The notes beneath the pieces were generated by a model. The model was not told where the DNA came from and made no database searches. It worked only from the letters and a program-made list of their open reading frames with translations. 64,000 nucleotides of DNA from OM182 bacterium MED-G28. Its GTDB lineage: Bacteria; Pseudomonadota; Gammaproteobacteria; Pseudomonadales; Pseudohongiellaceae. The translations under genes were made by a program, and so were the position numbers. Within the stretch, counting starts at the first letter, position 1. Each line of letters begins with the position of its first letter. Where the stretch lies: contig NTJZ01000006.1 of assembly GCA_002457215.1 (NCBI GenBank), positions 1 to 64,000 of the forward strand, in the 5' to 3' direction. Positions 37,372 through 45,284 of this stretch are shown in pieces.

Positions 37372-38163
37372 TTAATTGTAGACTATCTCCGATTTTAAAA
37401 TGATATTTGACAGTACAGAGCCAATTTCATCATGAATCACCAGATCAGCATAACAATCCATTTCTGTTGGTTCACGATTTAAAATAACCAATTTTGCTCC
37501 TTGCTGTTTTGCCTGTAGGGGAAAACCCGCAGCCGGATAAACTAATAAAGATGATCCAATAACAATAAATAAGTCGCAACCAATTGTCGCTTGCTCTGCC
37601 AACAACATTTCTCGTTCGGGCATCGATTGTCCGAAAGAAATAGTTGCGGTTTTAAGCAAGCCATCACAGTGTTCACAGTCAGGGACCTCTCCATACTTCC
37701 TAAAAGCAAATTCTAAAAGAGAAAGTTCATACACTTGGCCACAATCCAAGCATTTGGCGTAGGTTGCATTCCCATGCAACTCTATAACCTGGTTATCCGG
37801 CACACCAGAATTTTGATGTAGGTTATCAACGTTCTGAGTGATCACATGACTGACTTTATTGTTATTGACCAACTTTGCTACTGCGAAATGCCCGCTGTTT
37901 GGTAGCGCATTAGCCAACCCATCCAAGCGATCAAATTTCCTGCGCCAACTTTCATGTCGTATTTTTGGATCAGCAACAAAATCCTGAAACTGAATAGGTT
38001 TCATTTTGGACCAAACACCACCCGGCGAGCGGAAATCTGGTATGCCGCTTTCAGTGGAAATACCTGCTCCAGTGAAAATCACTGCTCGAGAAGAATGAAC
38101 AATCAACTTAGCGAACTCAGTATTTGAGGAAGCTGTCAAAGGTGGCGTCTTACCCATACCCAA
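37372..38163 (-). CDS. NAD-dependent protein deacylase, Sir2 family
   Basis: A sirtuin that removes acyl groups from lysines using NAD+. The 263 residues include GAGISTESGIPDFRS (32-46), the NAD-binding QNVD (110-113), the catalytic H130 in ELHGN, and a four-Cys zinc site C138, C141, C163 and C166. Later GSSLLVYPAAGFP is also family typical. Class assignment is open: the acidic-residue pattern typical of CobB desuccinylases is not obvious. The gene is monocistronic, followed by a 523-base spacer before the divergent ribA operon. Confidence 0.93.
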   Translation of the reverse strand: MGMGKTPPLTASSNTEFAKLIVHSSRAVIFTGAGISTESGIPDFRSPGGVWSKMKPIQFQDFVADPKIRHESWRRKFDRLDGLANALPNSGHFAVAKLVNNNKVSHVITQNVDNLHQNSGVPDNQVIELHGNATYAKCLDCGQVYELSLLEFAFRKYGEVPDCEHCDGLLKTATISFGQSMPEREMLLAEQATIGCDLFIVIGSSLLVYPAAGFPLQAKQQGAKLVILNREPTEMDCYADLVIHDEIGSVLSNIILKSEIVYN

Positions 38164-38686
38164 CTATAATCACTGCATTAATTAAAAATTTAAATAGGTG
38201 CCAAGTATCGTATTATAAAGTCATACTTTTTCTAAAAACTACTTTCACAAAGACCAATTTCATACCAAATAGCTATTTCCGATGCCAATTAATCGGAAAT
38301 CCTAAACCTAATTTAAAAAATATTCGCAACAAAGAATTCGATAACTCGAGAGATGCTGGCTTCGTCCAAAAGATCAATAAAACTTAGTAACTTTAATTCT
38401 ACCCAGATGTTGTAACATATAGCAAAGAATCATCAAGGACGACTGATTAACTGAAGGACACGCTTTCAGGAAAGATTGAGAGAGAAAGAATTAATGCTAT
38501 ACATACAGCAGTTAGGCACCTTTTTAAATCAAGCCTGGTCTGCCTTCTATATTTTTGGGGTGCGCGGCTTGGCTAGCGAAGACTCAGAATTACTGAAGAA
38601 TTCCATATGGCCGCAAACTACTGTATTTTTGCGTTAACCTTTTTAGTCCTATTTATATTAAGTTGAAAAAAGTAAGATAATGTCCT
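38164..38686. other. 523-base AT-rich divergent spacer between sirtuin and ribA operon
   Basis: The largest gene-free gap in the window. It must hold promoters for the sirtuin gene and for the ribA operon. I looked for an FMN riboswitch (conserved AGGGGC... and ...GACCGGCGGT segments), common before riboflavin genes, and saw none. A 47-codon ORF at 38494-38637 is the only candidate coding segment. Confidence 0.5.
38494..38637 (+). CDS. Possible small ORF, 47 residues
   Basis: ATG at 38494, preceded at a slightly short distance by the purine-rich GAGAGAGAAAGAA, begins MLYIQQLGTFLNQAWSAFYI and ends in TAA at 38637. The first half is moderately hydrophobic; there is no recognisable domain. It lies about 50 bases upstream of ribA and could be a leader peptide or chance. 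Conservation is the only way to decide. Confidence 0.2.
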   Translation: MLYIQQLGTFLNQAWSAFYIFGVRGLASEDSELLKNSIWPQTTVFLR

Positions 38687-39343
38687 ATGCCTAATACTTC
38701 AGTATCCCGCGCTGGTAGCGCCCGCATTCCCACGGAATATGGTGAGTTTCAGCTCGTCTATTACGATAATACGCTCGATGATAAGGCACATCTCGCCTTT
38801 TATATGGGAGAACTCAGCGCAGGAGAGGACATCATTGTCCGCCTACACTCAGAATGTCTGACTGGTGATATTTTTGGTTCACGTCGCTGCGACTGCGGGG
38901 AACAGTTGGATCGTTCATTACAGCGCATCGCTGAAGCTGGTCAGGGCTTACTGGTTTATCTTCGCCAAGAAGGCAGAGGTATTGGATTACTGGAAAAAAT
39001 TCGCGCCTATAACCTACAAGATGCCGGCCATGATACGGTCGATGCCAACCTGTTATTGGGGCACCAGGCAGACGAGCGCGATTATACGGTTGCCGTCCAT
39101 ATTCTTGAGGATCTGGGCATCAAGTCAGTCCAACTCATTACGAACAACCCAGTCAAGATCAATGCGCTAGAAGAAGCAGGGATCAAGGTCAATAATAGGG
39201 TTAAGCTTGATAATTTTGTTAATTCAGAAAACTCTCGCTACTTGCTAACCAAGGCTCAGCGGATGAATCATATGCTGCCTTTGACTAATACAAAAACGCA
39301 GACTTCAAATAGTGACTCACATAAACCTCAACCAACAGATTGA
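38687..39343 (+). CDS. ribA: GTP cyclohydrolase II (RibA), stand-alone
   Basis: Opens GTP to 2,5-diamino-6-ribosylamino-4(3H)-pyrimidinone 5'-phosphate, the first step of riboflavin synthesis and of some pteridine-like secondary metabolites. The zinc ligands C57, C68 and C70 form the C-x10-C-x-C motif, and RQEGRGIG (93-100) is the catalytic signature. At 218 residues there is no fused RibB (DHBP synthase) domain. It starts a plus-strand operon whose next gene overlaps it by 32 bases. It could be the housekeeping riboflavin gene or a pathway-specific copy; the neighbours favour the latter but do not prove it. Confidence 0.94.
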   Translation: MPNTSVSRAGSARIPTEYGEFQLVYYDNTLDDKAHLAFYMGELSAGEDIIVRLHSECLTGDIFGSRRCDCGEQLDRSLQRIAEAGQGLLVYLRQEGRGIGLLEKIRAYNLQDAGHDTVDANLLLGHQADERDYTVAVHILEDLGIKSVQLITNNPVKINALEEAGIKVNNRVKLDNFVNSENSRYLLTKAQRMNHMLPLTNTKTQTSNSDSHKPQPTD

Positions 39344-40040
39344 AAAGTGGTTGCGTGCCCGAACCGCGTCTTTTCAAATAGACCATAGACCCTTTATAAC
39401 GCTATCCTACGCACAAAGCTGGGACGGCAGCATTACGACTCATTGCGGGGCCGCCATAAATTTTAGCGGCGAGGAATCAATGCGCCTGACGCACCAATTA
39501 CGCAGTCTCCATGATGGAATTTTAGTGGGTATCGGCACGATACTAAGCGATGATCCGCAATTGACAGTCAGGCAATGGACAGGAGCAAATCCCCAACCTG
39601 TTGTGTTAGATAGTCAATTACGCACACCTCCTTCAGCAAAAATATGTCATCACCCCGATAAAAAGTGCTGGCTCATGACAGTATCGTCTGAGAGAAAAAT
39701 GCTGGGAGAGCAGGTTGATATCCTGACCGTTGATAGTTGCACTAGAAATGCCCAACGAGTGTCGCTGGAAGGCGCCATGCGCCTGCTGCGAGAACGTGGC
39801 ATCAAGAGCCTTATGGTGGAAGGTGGAGCCACAGTGATAACTGCTTTCCTGAGAGCGAGACTGGCCGACTCCTTGGTTCTGACCGTCGCGCCACGACTCG
39901 TGGGTGGCTACAAGGCAGTCGGCGATTTACAAACAGAAGGCTATAAGAATCAGCTAATTATTGATCCACTGCACTCCGCAGCTTCAGGCAAGGATCATAT
40001 CCTTTGGGGCGATCTACAATACAACGGAAACATTTCGTGA
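39312..40040 (+). CDS. RibD C-terminal-type (DHFR-fold) pyrimidine reductase, stand-alone
   Basis: An NADPH reductase of the RibD_C/Rib7 family. Motifs: RPFITLSYAQSWDGSI near residues 26-41, the family HQLRSLHDGILVGIGTILSDDPQLTVR region near 60-86, and MVEGGATVITAFL near 173. The N-terminal zinc deaminase domain of bacterial RibD is missing (242 residues in all). It would reduce the ribosyl chain of the RibA product, directly or after deamination, to a ribityl chain. The start is taken as GTG at 39312, inside ribA; its stop overlaps the next gene in GTGA, indicating translational coupling. Confidence 0.88.
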   Translation: MTHINLNQQIEKWLRARTASFQIDHRPFITLSYAQSWDGSITTHCGAAINFSGEESMRLTHQLRSLHDGILVGIGTILSDDPQLTVRQWTGANPQPVVLDSQLRTPPSAKICHHPDKKCWLMTVSSERKMLGEQVDILTVDSCTRNAQRVSLEGAMRLLRERGIKSLMVEGGATVITAFLRARLADSLVLTVAPRLVGGYKAVGDLQTEGYKNQLIIDPLHSAASGKDHILWGDLQYNGNIS

Positions 40041-41089
40041 ACGCCAATCAATTATTCTTTATAAAAAATAAGAAGGTTGAAATTCACGAACATAAACTAC
40101 CGGAATTACAACCAAATCAAGTCTTAGTAAAAAACCTCTATTCAGCCGTCAGTGCTGGTACTGAGATGTTGGTTTACCGCGGACAAATTCCTGACAACAT
40201 GGCTCTGGATGAAAACCTAGTGGCATTTAATCAACAGGAAAATAGCTACCCCTTACAATATGGCTACGCTTGCGTCGGTGAGATAGAAGATATCGGTGAA
40301 GACGGAGATGCTACCTGCATCGGGAACAAGGTCTTCTCGTTTCAACCTCATGCTAGTCACCACGTATGTGAGATGAAGTCGGTCATTAACTTACCCCGCG
40401 GAATAGATCCAAAAGAAGCTGTGTTTCTGGCGAATATGGAAACCGCAGTAAATCTGGTGCAGGATGCTAATCCGCACCTCGGTGACCGAGTGATCGTGAT
40501 GGGTCAGGGTGTCGTTGGACTGCTAGTATCCAGCATTTTGGCTGAGTTTCCACTTGCTAGCTTAGATGCGGTGGAGACCCTTGCCAGCCGGAGAATCTTG
40601 TCAGTCCAGGCTGGCACTCAAGAGACTTTCAGTCCTGCTTCCAATGAAGATATTACCGCGTTAAAGGATAAGCTGAAGCTAATAACACAACCAAATGCGA
40701 GCGATTCCAGCGGCGGCGCTGATGTTGTTTTTGAATTGACCGGATCACCAGACGCATTGAATATGGCCGTAGAATTTTGTGCCTATGCAGGTCGCATAGT
40801 GGTGGGCAGCTGGTACGGAACAAAAAGCGCACACTTAAATCTGGGCACACGATTTCATCGTAATCGTATAAACATCATGAGTAGTCAGGTCAGTACAATT
40901 GCTCCTGAACTGAGTGGCCGCTGGGATAAAGAGAGACGATTCTCTGTTACATGGGACATGATTAAAAAGTGCCACCCCGCACAATTTATTAGTCATTGTA
41001 TTCCATTCACACAGGCAGAAAAAGCTTACCGGTTGCTAGACGATTCACCACAAGATGCATTGCAGGTGATTTTTGACTATCAACAGTAG
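40037..41089 (+). CDS. Zinc-binding-type alcohol dehydrogenase (BchC-like MDR)
   Basis: A medium-chain dehydrogenase of 350 residues. I place the start at GTG 40037, which overlaps the TGA of the reductase; an in-frame ATG at 40004 would overlap it by 37 bases and adds residues without family similarity. SAVSAGTEMLVYRGQ (near 34-48) and GQGVVGLL (Rossmann, near 156) match the branch containing bacteriochlorophyllide dehydrogenase BchC and related uncharacterised enzymes. The usual catalytic Cys and the four-Cys structural zinc site are absent. It may oxidise or reduce a side-chain hydroxyl of the pteridine or sugar intermediate; this is inference from the operon. Confidence 0.82.
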   Translation: MNANQLFFIKNKKVEIHEHKLPELQPNQVLVKNLYSAVSAGTEMLVYRGQIPDNMALDENLVAFNQQENSYPLQYGYACVGEIEDIGEDGDATCIGNKVFSFQPHASHHVCEMKSVINLPRGIDPKEAVFLANMETAVNLVQDANPHLGDRVIVMGQGVVGLLVSSILAEFPLASLDAVETLASRRILSVQAGTQETFSPASNEDITALKDKLKLITQPNASDSSGGADVVFELTGSPDALNMAVEFCAYAGRIVVGSWYGTKSAHLNLGTRFHRNRINIMSSQVSTIAPELSGRWDKERRFSVTWDMIKKCHPAQFISHCIPFTQAEKAYRLLDDSPQDALQVIFDYQQ

Positions 41090-41121
41090 CAACAAAACAG
41101 TAGATTAATAGAGGATTAACA

Positions 41122-41499
41122 ATGTACACAGTTGCAGTAAGACGTGACCTGATTGCCAGACATTATCTCATCGGTGGAGACTGGGGCGCCGAGAACAACC
41201 CCCATTCTCATCATTATGTAATTGAAGTACGGCTTAAATCTGCGGAGCTAGATCAGCACGGCTACCTAGTAGACATCGTAAAAATTGAGGCCGAATTACA
41301 GGCAATCATCGACTATTTTGGTGAGAGTATGCTTAATGATCTGCCCGAATTCGAGGGGCTGAACCCAAGCATCGAACATTTCAGCAGAATTATCTGCAGC
41401 AAACTGCTTACTGCTATTGCGCCTCCGGGTTCAGGCCAGTTTACAGCAAGAATCTGGGAGAATGACTCTTGTTGGGCGGCTTACTCGATGGGTTATTGA
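41122..41499 (+). CDS. 6-pyruvoyl-tetrahydropterin synthase/QueD homologue with Glu in place of catalytic Cys
   Basis: A T-fold enzyme of the PTPS/QueD superfamily, 125 residues. Zinc ligands H14, H28 and H30 are present (HSH instead of the usual HGH). Four residues before H28, where QueD and PTPS have the catalytic Cys, there is E24. The substrate-anchoring region WENDSCWAAY near the C-terminus corresponds to the conserved VWE segment. A Glu replacement is known for PTPS-III enzymes, which cleave dihydroneopterin triphosphate to 6-hydroxymethyl-dihydropterin. AGAGGA precedes the ATG. The context (no queC, queE or queF) argues against queuosine synthesis. Confidence 0.86.
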   Translation: MYTVAVRRDLIARHYLIGGDWGAENNPHSHHYVIEVRLKSAELDQHGYLVDIVKIEAELQAIIDYFGESMLNDLPEFEGLNPSIEHFSRIICSKLLTAIAPPGSGQFTARIWENDSCWAAYSMGY

Positions 41500-41545
41500 A
41501 GCATTCATCTATCTAGCAGCATGTCCAAAATTAACTAGATAACCC

Positions 41546-42607
41546 ATGACTGACCTATCGATCTATTTCGCTTACCCAGGTGATCTCGCAACCCTCAGCG
41601 GTGGTTATCATTATGATCGCCGCTTAATTGACGAGCTACGTAAGTCAGCCGTCAAGGTGAATACGCTGCCCCTACCATTTCATTCGACTTTGCAGGATGA
41701 AGCGAATCAATCAGCCCACAATACCATCCATCAGCTATTAGGTGAGTTGCCGGAACAGTCCGTCGTCATGATAGATGGACTAGCCTTTGGTACGATGGAT
41801 GAACTAGCCATAAAACATGCGCAGCGCCTGCGGTTAGTTGCTTTGTGTCATCATCCCCTAGCCTTGGAAACGGGCATTGATGCAAGTCAGAGGAAAGCAT
41901 TGATGATCTCAGAGCAACGTGCGCTGGCTTGCGCCTGTGCCACTGTTGTGACGAGTGCACATACTCGCCAGATCCTCATTGATCAGTATGGAGTGTCGGC
42001 TGGCAAAATTTTGGTAGCACTTCCAGGAACCGACAGCACTGCTTTCGCAACTTGCGATGGCAATCCGGTTCGCTTTTTAACCATTGGATCACTAACCCAA
42101 CGCAAGGCCCACGACATCCTTATCAACTCACTTGCCCAATTGGAAGCCCTGCCTTGGCAAGCCCGCTTCGTCGGCTCCAGTGATTTCGAGCCTGTTTGGG
42201 CCAGGAACCTGCAGACCAGAGTAAATTCGCTAGGATTGTCACAACGTATCTGTTTCGCAGGTACTGTTGGGAATCCGCAGCTAGAATATCAGCAGGCCGA
42301 CGTGTTTGTTTTGCCGTCACGCTTCGAAGGTTATGGCATGGTATTCGCTGAAGCACTTGCAGCTGGATTACCAATAATCGCGGCTCGAGCGGGAGCCGTA
42401 CCGGATGTGGTGCCAAAAACCGCAGGCTTGCTAGTAAGCCCTGATAATACCGAGGCTCTAACAAAGGCGCTGCGGCAAATTCTAACCAATGGCTCATTAC
42501 GTCGCCGACTGCAGACTGGTGCCAGACAAGCAGCTGCCACACTGCCATCATGGGTCGACTGCGCAACTCTCGTCGCCAACAAACTGAAAGAAGTAGCAAC
42601 CTCATGA
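41546..42607 (+). CDS. GT4-family glycosyltransferase
   Basis: A retaining GT-B glycosyltransferase of 353 residues that transfers a sugar from a nucleotide donor. The N-terminal domain begins with the acceptor-side AYPGDLATLSGGYHYDRR motif and includes LCHHPLALE near 95. The C-terminal donor domain has the family EGYGMVFAEALAAG, an E-x7-E type motif, near 260-275. No membrane anchor is visible. It is 46 bases after the PTPS homologue and overlaps the methyltransferase by 4 bases. The acceptor in this operon is likely the pteridine or ribityl product, analogous to cyanobacterial pterin glycosides, but that is inference. Confidence 0.9.
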   Translation: MTDLSIYFAYPGDLATLSGGYHYDRRLIDELRKSAVKVNTLPLPFHSTLQDEANQSAHNTIHQLLGELPEQSVVMIDGLAFGTMDELAIKHAQRLRLVALCHHPLALETGIDASQRKALMISEQRALACACATVVTSAHTRQILIDQYGVSAGKILVALPGTDSTAFATCDGNPVRFLTIGSLTQRKAHDILINSLAQLEALPWQARFVGSSDFEPVWARNLQTRVNSLGLSQRICFAGTVGNPQLEYQQADVFVLPSRFEGYGMVFAEALAAGLPIIAARAGAVPDVVPKTAGLLVSPDNTEALTKALRQILTNGSLRRRLQTGARQAAATLPSWVDCATLVANKLKEVATS

Positions 42608-43443
42608 CTGGTTTCAGTGTCGACTGGCTAGACCTGCGCGAAGCAGCTGATCAGCTTGCCCGCGATGATAAATTACTGCAACAAGCTGTTGATTGGGTAG
42701 CAACTAACAATCCAATAGAGACAGAGGTTACCTTAGTGGATCTAGGTGCTGGCACCGGCTCTACGCTGAGGGCCTTTGCAACCATCGCAGAAAATACTAG
42801 CTCACAGTTTCTGAGCTGGCGATTAGTTGATCTAGATACAGGCTTGCTTGCAGAGGCAAGGCAGCGCCATAAAAGTTCACTGCGGCTGCAAACTTATGCA
42901 CTTGACCTCACCGATATTGACTCCTTGCCTTTGAAAGGGGCCCGCCTCGTAACCGCTTCGGCACTCTTTGATTTGGTTTCTGCCAACTTTCTCGATGAGC
43001 TCGCTGGCTCATTGAAGCGGTCCTGTAAGCAATACCCAGTTGGCCTCTATGCGGCATTAAACTACGATGGCACGATAAGATGGACACCCGGCCATCCTCT
43101 CGACGATGCTGTACTCGATGTTTTTAATAAAGATCAACAACGGGACAAAGGTTTTGGAATAGCATTGGGGCCGGGTTCTGGTTTATATATGGATCGTTTA
43201 TTTAATAAGTCAGGCTTCCAAGTCTTCTCTGCCAAAAGCCCTTGGATATTAGACAGAGCCGACAATCAGCTTGTGGATGCATTAATCAATGGCATAGCCG
43301 AGGTCGTAGCTCAGCGTTCCCAGTTAGACCCGGCGTCACTGCAAGACTGGGGCGAATTCAGAAAGTCTCAGTTGTTTAGCGGCACCTGTTTGGTTGGACA
43401 TACAGATCTGCTGGCTTTACCACGAGATCGTCTAGATCGATGA
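42604..43443 (+). CDS. Class I SAM-dependent methyltransferase
   Basis: A Rossmann-fold methyltransferase of 279 residues. Motif I is VDLGAGTGSTLRA, followed by WRLVDLD (acidic residue binding the SAM ribose). I place the start at the ATG 42604, which overlaps the glycosyltransferase stop as ATGA; an upstream ATG would overlap it by about 58 bases. The family has no clear named subgroup from sequence. Position directly after the glycosyltransferase suggests methylation of the same product on O, N or C. Confidence 0.87.
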   Translation: MTGFSVDWLDLREAADQLARDDKLLQQAVDWVATNNPIETEVTLVDLGAGTGSTLRAFATIAENTSSQFLSWRLVDLDTGLLAEARQRHKSSLRLQTYALDLTDIDSLPLKGARLVTASALFDLVSANFLDELAGSLKRSCKQYPVGLYAALNYDGTIRWTPGHPLDDAVLDVFNKDQQRDKGFGIALGPGSGLYMDRLFNKSGFQVFSAKSPWILDRADNQLVDALINGIAEVVAQRSQLDPASLQDWGEFRKSQLFSGTCLVGHTDLLALPRDRLDR

Positions 43444-43531
43444 ACGTTGACCCATTGCTGGTGCTCCACTAAGCTCCTCTGATGAGAAAAGAACTTGTAA
43501 AACCTTTATCCAGAAACTGAGAGAACATCTT

Positions 43532-44143
43532 ATGAGAAAGATCGACAACTTTGCCTATCGGTTAACCTCGATCTTGTTAATGTTTCTTGCGCTGAAAGTG
43601 GGTGTTGCCGATGCTGAGCCGTCGGACTGGGAAATCGACCCTGACCATTTCTCAATCGCTTTCGCAACAGAACACGTTGGGTACCAACAACAACTCGGTT
43701 TATTCCTCGAGGCATCCGGTAGTTTTCGCTATGACCCAGAAACGCATACTCTTAGCACTGGTCGCGTTGAGGTGCAGGCGGGCAGTATCTTTACTAATCA
43801 TGATGCCCGTGACAACCACCTGCGCGGTAGAGATTTCCTAAATGCTCGAAGAAATCCTCTCATCGTCTTTGAGGCCACTGAATTTATCCCCAGCAATGAT
43901 GGCTCAGGCAACAGTACACTGATGGGAAATTTAACCCTACTGGGCGAAAGCCATCCCGTAGTGCTGAACCTTGTCATTAACAAGCGAGCCAACTATCCAT
44001 TTGGGCATCGACGAAATACGCTCGGCATCTCCGCTCAAACCACAATCATCCGAAGTCGTTGGGGTATGGATTATGGTGTAGCCGACAATCTGGTGGGCGA
44101 TGAGGTGATACTAAGGTTCGAATTCGAAGCACTTGAGCAGTGA
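43532..44143 (+). CDS. Exported YceI-family lipid/isoprenoid-binding protein
   Basis: A signal peptide (cleavage near VADA-EP, about residue 28) is followed by a YceI lipocalin-like barrel, about 175 residues. Typical YceI phrases are WEIDPDHFSIAF, DARDNHLRGRDFLNA, NLTLLGESHPV and IIRSRWGMDYG. YceI proteins bind polyisoprenoid or other amphiphilic ligands in the periplasm. It is 88 bases after the methyltransferase, the last gene of the plus-strand set. If linked to the pathway, it could carry its product across the periplasm. Confidence 0.9.
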   Translation: MRKIDNFAYRLTSILLMFLALKVGVADAEPSDWEIDPDHFSIAFATEHVGYQQQLGLFLEASGSFRYDPETHTLSTGRVEVQAGSIFTNHDARDNHLRGRDFLNARRNPLIVFEATEFIPSNDGSGNSTLMGNLTLLGESHPVVLNLVINKRANYPFGHRRNTLGISAQTTIIRSRWGMDYGVADNLVGDEVILRFEFEALEQ

Positions 44144-44219
44144 TACAAACATAGATCGAGAGCAAATAAACCTCTCCATGTTTTTTAATAAATGAAAGAG
44201 AAAAACTCGCTCGGGAATG

Positions 44220-44246
44220 AAACCACCAACTCCTTGATGGTTTTTA
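44220..44246. terminator. Probable terminator between convergent operons
   Basis: A 10-base stem (44220-44229 with 44234-44243) closes a 4-base loop. It is perfect with one G-U when read as minus-strand RNA, has one C-A mismatch as plus-strand RNA, and is followed by T5 on the plus strand. It sits between the YceI stop and the flippase-like gene end. Confidence 0.45.
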
Positions 44247-44261
44247 CTACTGCCTCTCTGC

Positions 44262-45284
44262 TTATCCAGCATCACCAGATGCCGATTGCAGACTCGGCAA
44301 AACCAGCGCGCCAATTAACAGAATAACCAGATCGCGAAGTCGCATCATCAGTATAAGTCCAGCAGCCGCTGCCAGAGGCAAAGCCAGAACCTGAAATGCC
44401 CAAAACAGACCAGCTTCAACACTGCCAAGCCCACCGGGTAAAGGAAGCAGGAACGCCAGCCGGACCACGGTAAACAAAAAAATGAACGTAGTCGAGTTCA
44501 GGGGTACATCGATAAAGGTCAGCAACAACCAGAACTCAACAATCATAGCTGCCCAGGCTAAGACTGATAGCACCAAGGCAGTTCCCAATGCCGCACGCTT
44601 GTGAGTAACAACCTGCTGCAGCGATTCGTTTAGTTGCCACCAGTGGGTTTTCAATCGGCTCAAGCGTGGATGGTTTTGCCATCGACTAGTAAGACGCCCT
44701 GCCCAGATACGGATGCGGTCTGGTTTCCGCAACAGAAGCCCGACGCCCAAGCCCATAACCACAATTAAGCTCAGCAGAATAATTGCGAGGATATACCAGT
44801 TTACAAATGCTACCGAGACAGATGTGAGCAGAACAAGCACTGCTAATAACAGCACAGAAAAATTAATACTCAGCTCATAGTAGCGATCTAGACCGACAGC
44901 TAGGATAGCGGCAGGGCCAGGCACTGAATATCTCTGCCACAACCAATATACTTGCAATGGCTCTCCACCGAATTGCGGGCCAGGTGTCACAAAACTAATT
45001 AACTGCCCAGCCTGACGAACACGGAACAACTGAGAAAATTTACACGACAGTTCAATGGCTTTTGTCAGTATCAACCAACGCCATACGAGAACTGTTATAA
45101 TAGAAAAATTAATAAAAATCCATGCTAGCCACTGAAAAATATCTAGCGACGAAATCGCCTGTAGCATAGCCTCAATTGGCAATCGCGTCAGAATCCAGAC
45201 CACCAACCCTATTGATGCTAGCCAGATCAAGTAACGGTAAATATTAGTAGGGTATTTCAAGTGCCATCGTACCGATTGATCCAA
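44262..45284 (-). CDS. Lysylphosphatidylglycerol synthase TM-region/AglD-like integral membrane protein
   Basis: A polytopic protein with seven or more helices (340 residues), including the motif RQAGQLISFVTPGPQFGGEPLQVY near residues 88-110 and LPLPGGLGSVEAG near 283-295. Both belong to the UPF0104 family (MprF flippase-domain/AglD-like), linked with lipid translocation or glycolipid synthesis. It lacks the soluble aminoacyl-transferase domain of MprF. The TTG start at 45284 overlaps the preceding CDP-alcohol phosphatidyltransferase gene by 28 bases. Function in membrane lipid handling is inferred. Confidence 0.83.
   Translation of the reverse strand: MDQSVRWHLKYPTNIYRYLIWLASIGLVVWILTRLPIEAMLQAISSLDIFQWLAWIFINFSIITVLVWRWLILTKAIELSCKFSQLFRVRQAGQLISFVTPGPQFGGEPLQVYWLWQRYSVPGPAAILAVGLDRYYELSINFSVLLLAVLVLLTSVSVAFVNWYILAIILLSLIVVMGLGVGLLLRKPDRIRIWAGRLTSRWQNHPRLSRLKTHWWQLNESLQQVVTHKRAALGTALVLSVLAWAAMIVEFWLLLTFIDVPLNSTTFIFLFTVVRLAFLLPLPGGLGSVEAGLFWAFQVLALPLAAAAGLILMMRLRDLVILLIGALVLPSLQSASGDAG

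Noticed and set aside
38164..38686. FMN riboswitch before ribA
   Set aside because: The conserved RFN-element segments were looked for and not seen.
40004..40036. ATG at 40004 as start of the BchC-like dehydrogenase
   Set aside because: It would overlap the reductase gene by 37 bases; GTG at 40037 gives a GTGA overlap and begins at the conserved part of the protein.
41122..41499. Ordinary QueD for queuosine
   Set aside because: Catalytic Cys is replaced by Glu and no queC, queE or queF genes are nearby.
42123..42605. 160-codon minus-strand ORF inside the glycosyltransferase
   Set aside because: Antisense to a complete GT4 gene with its motifs intact.
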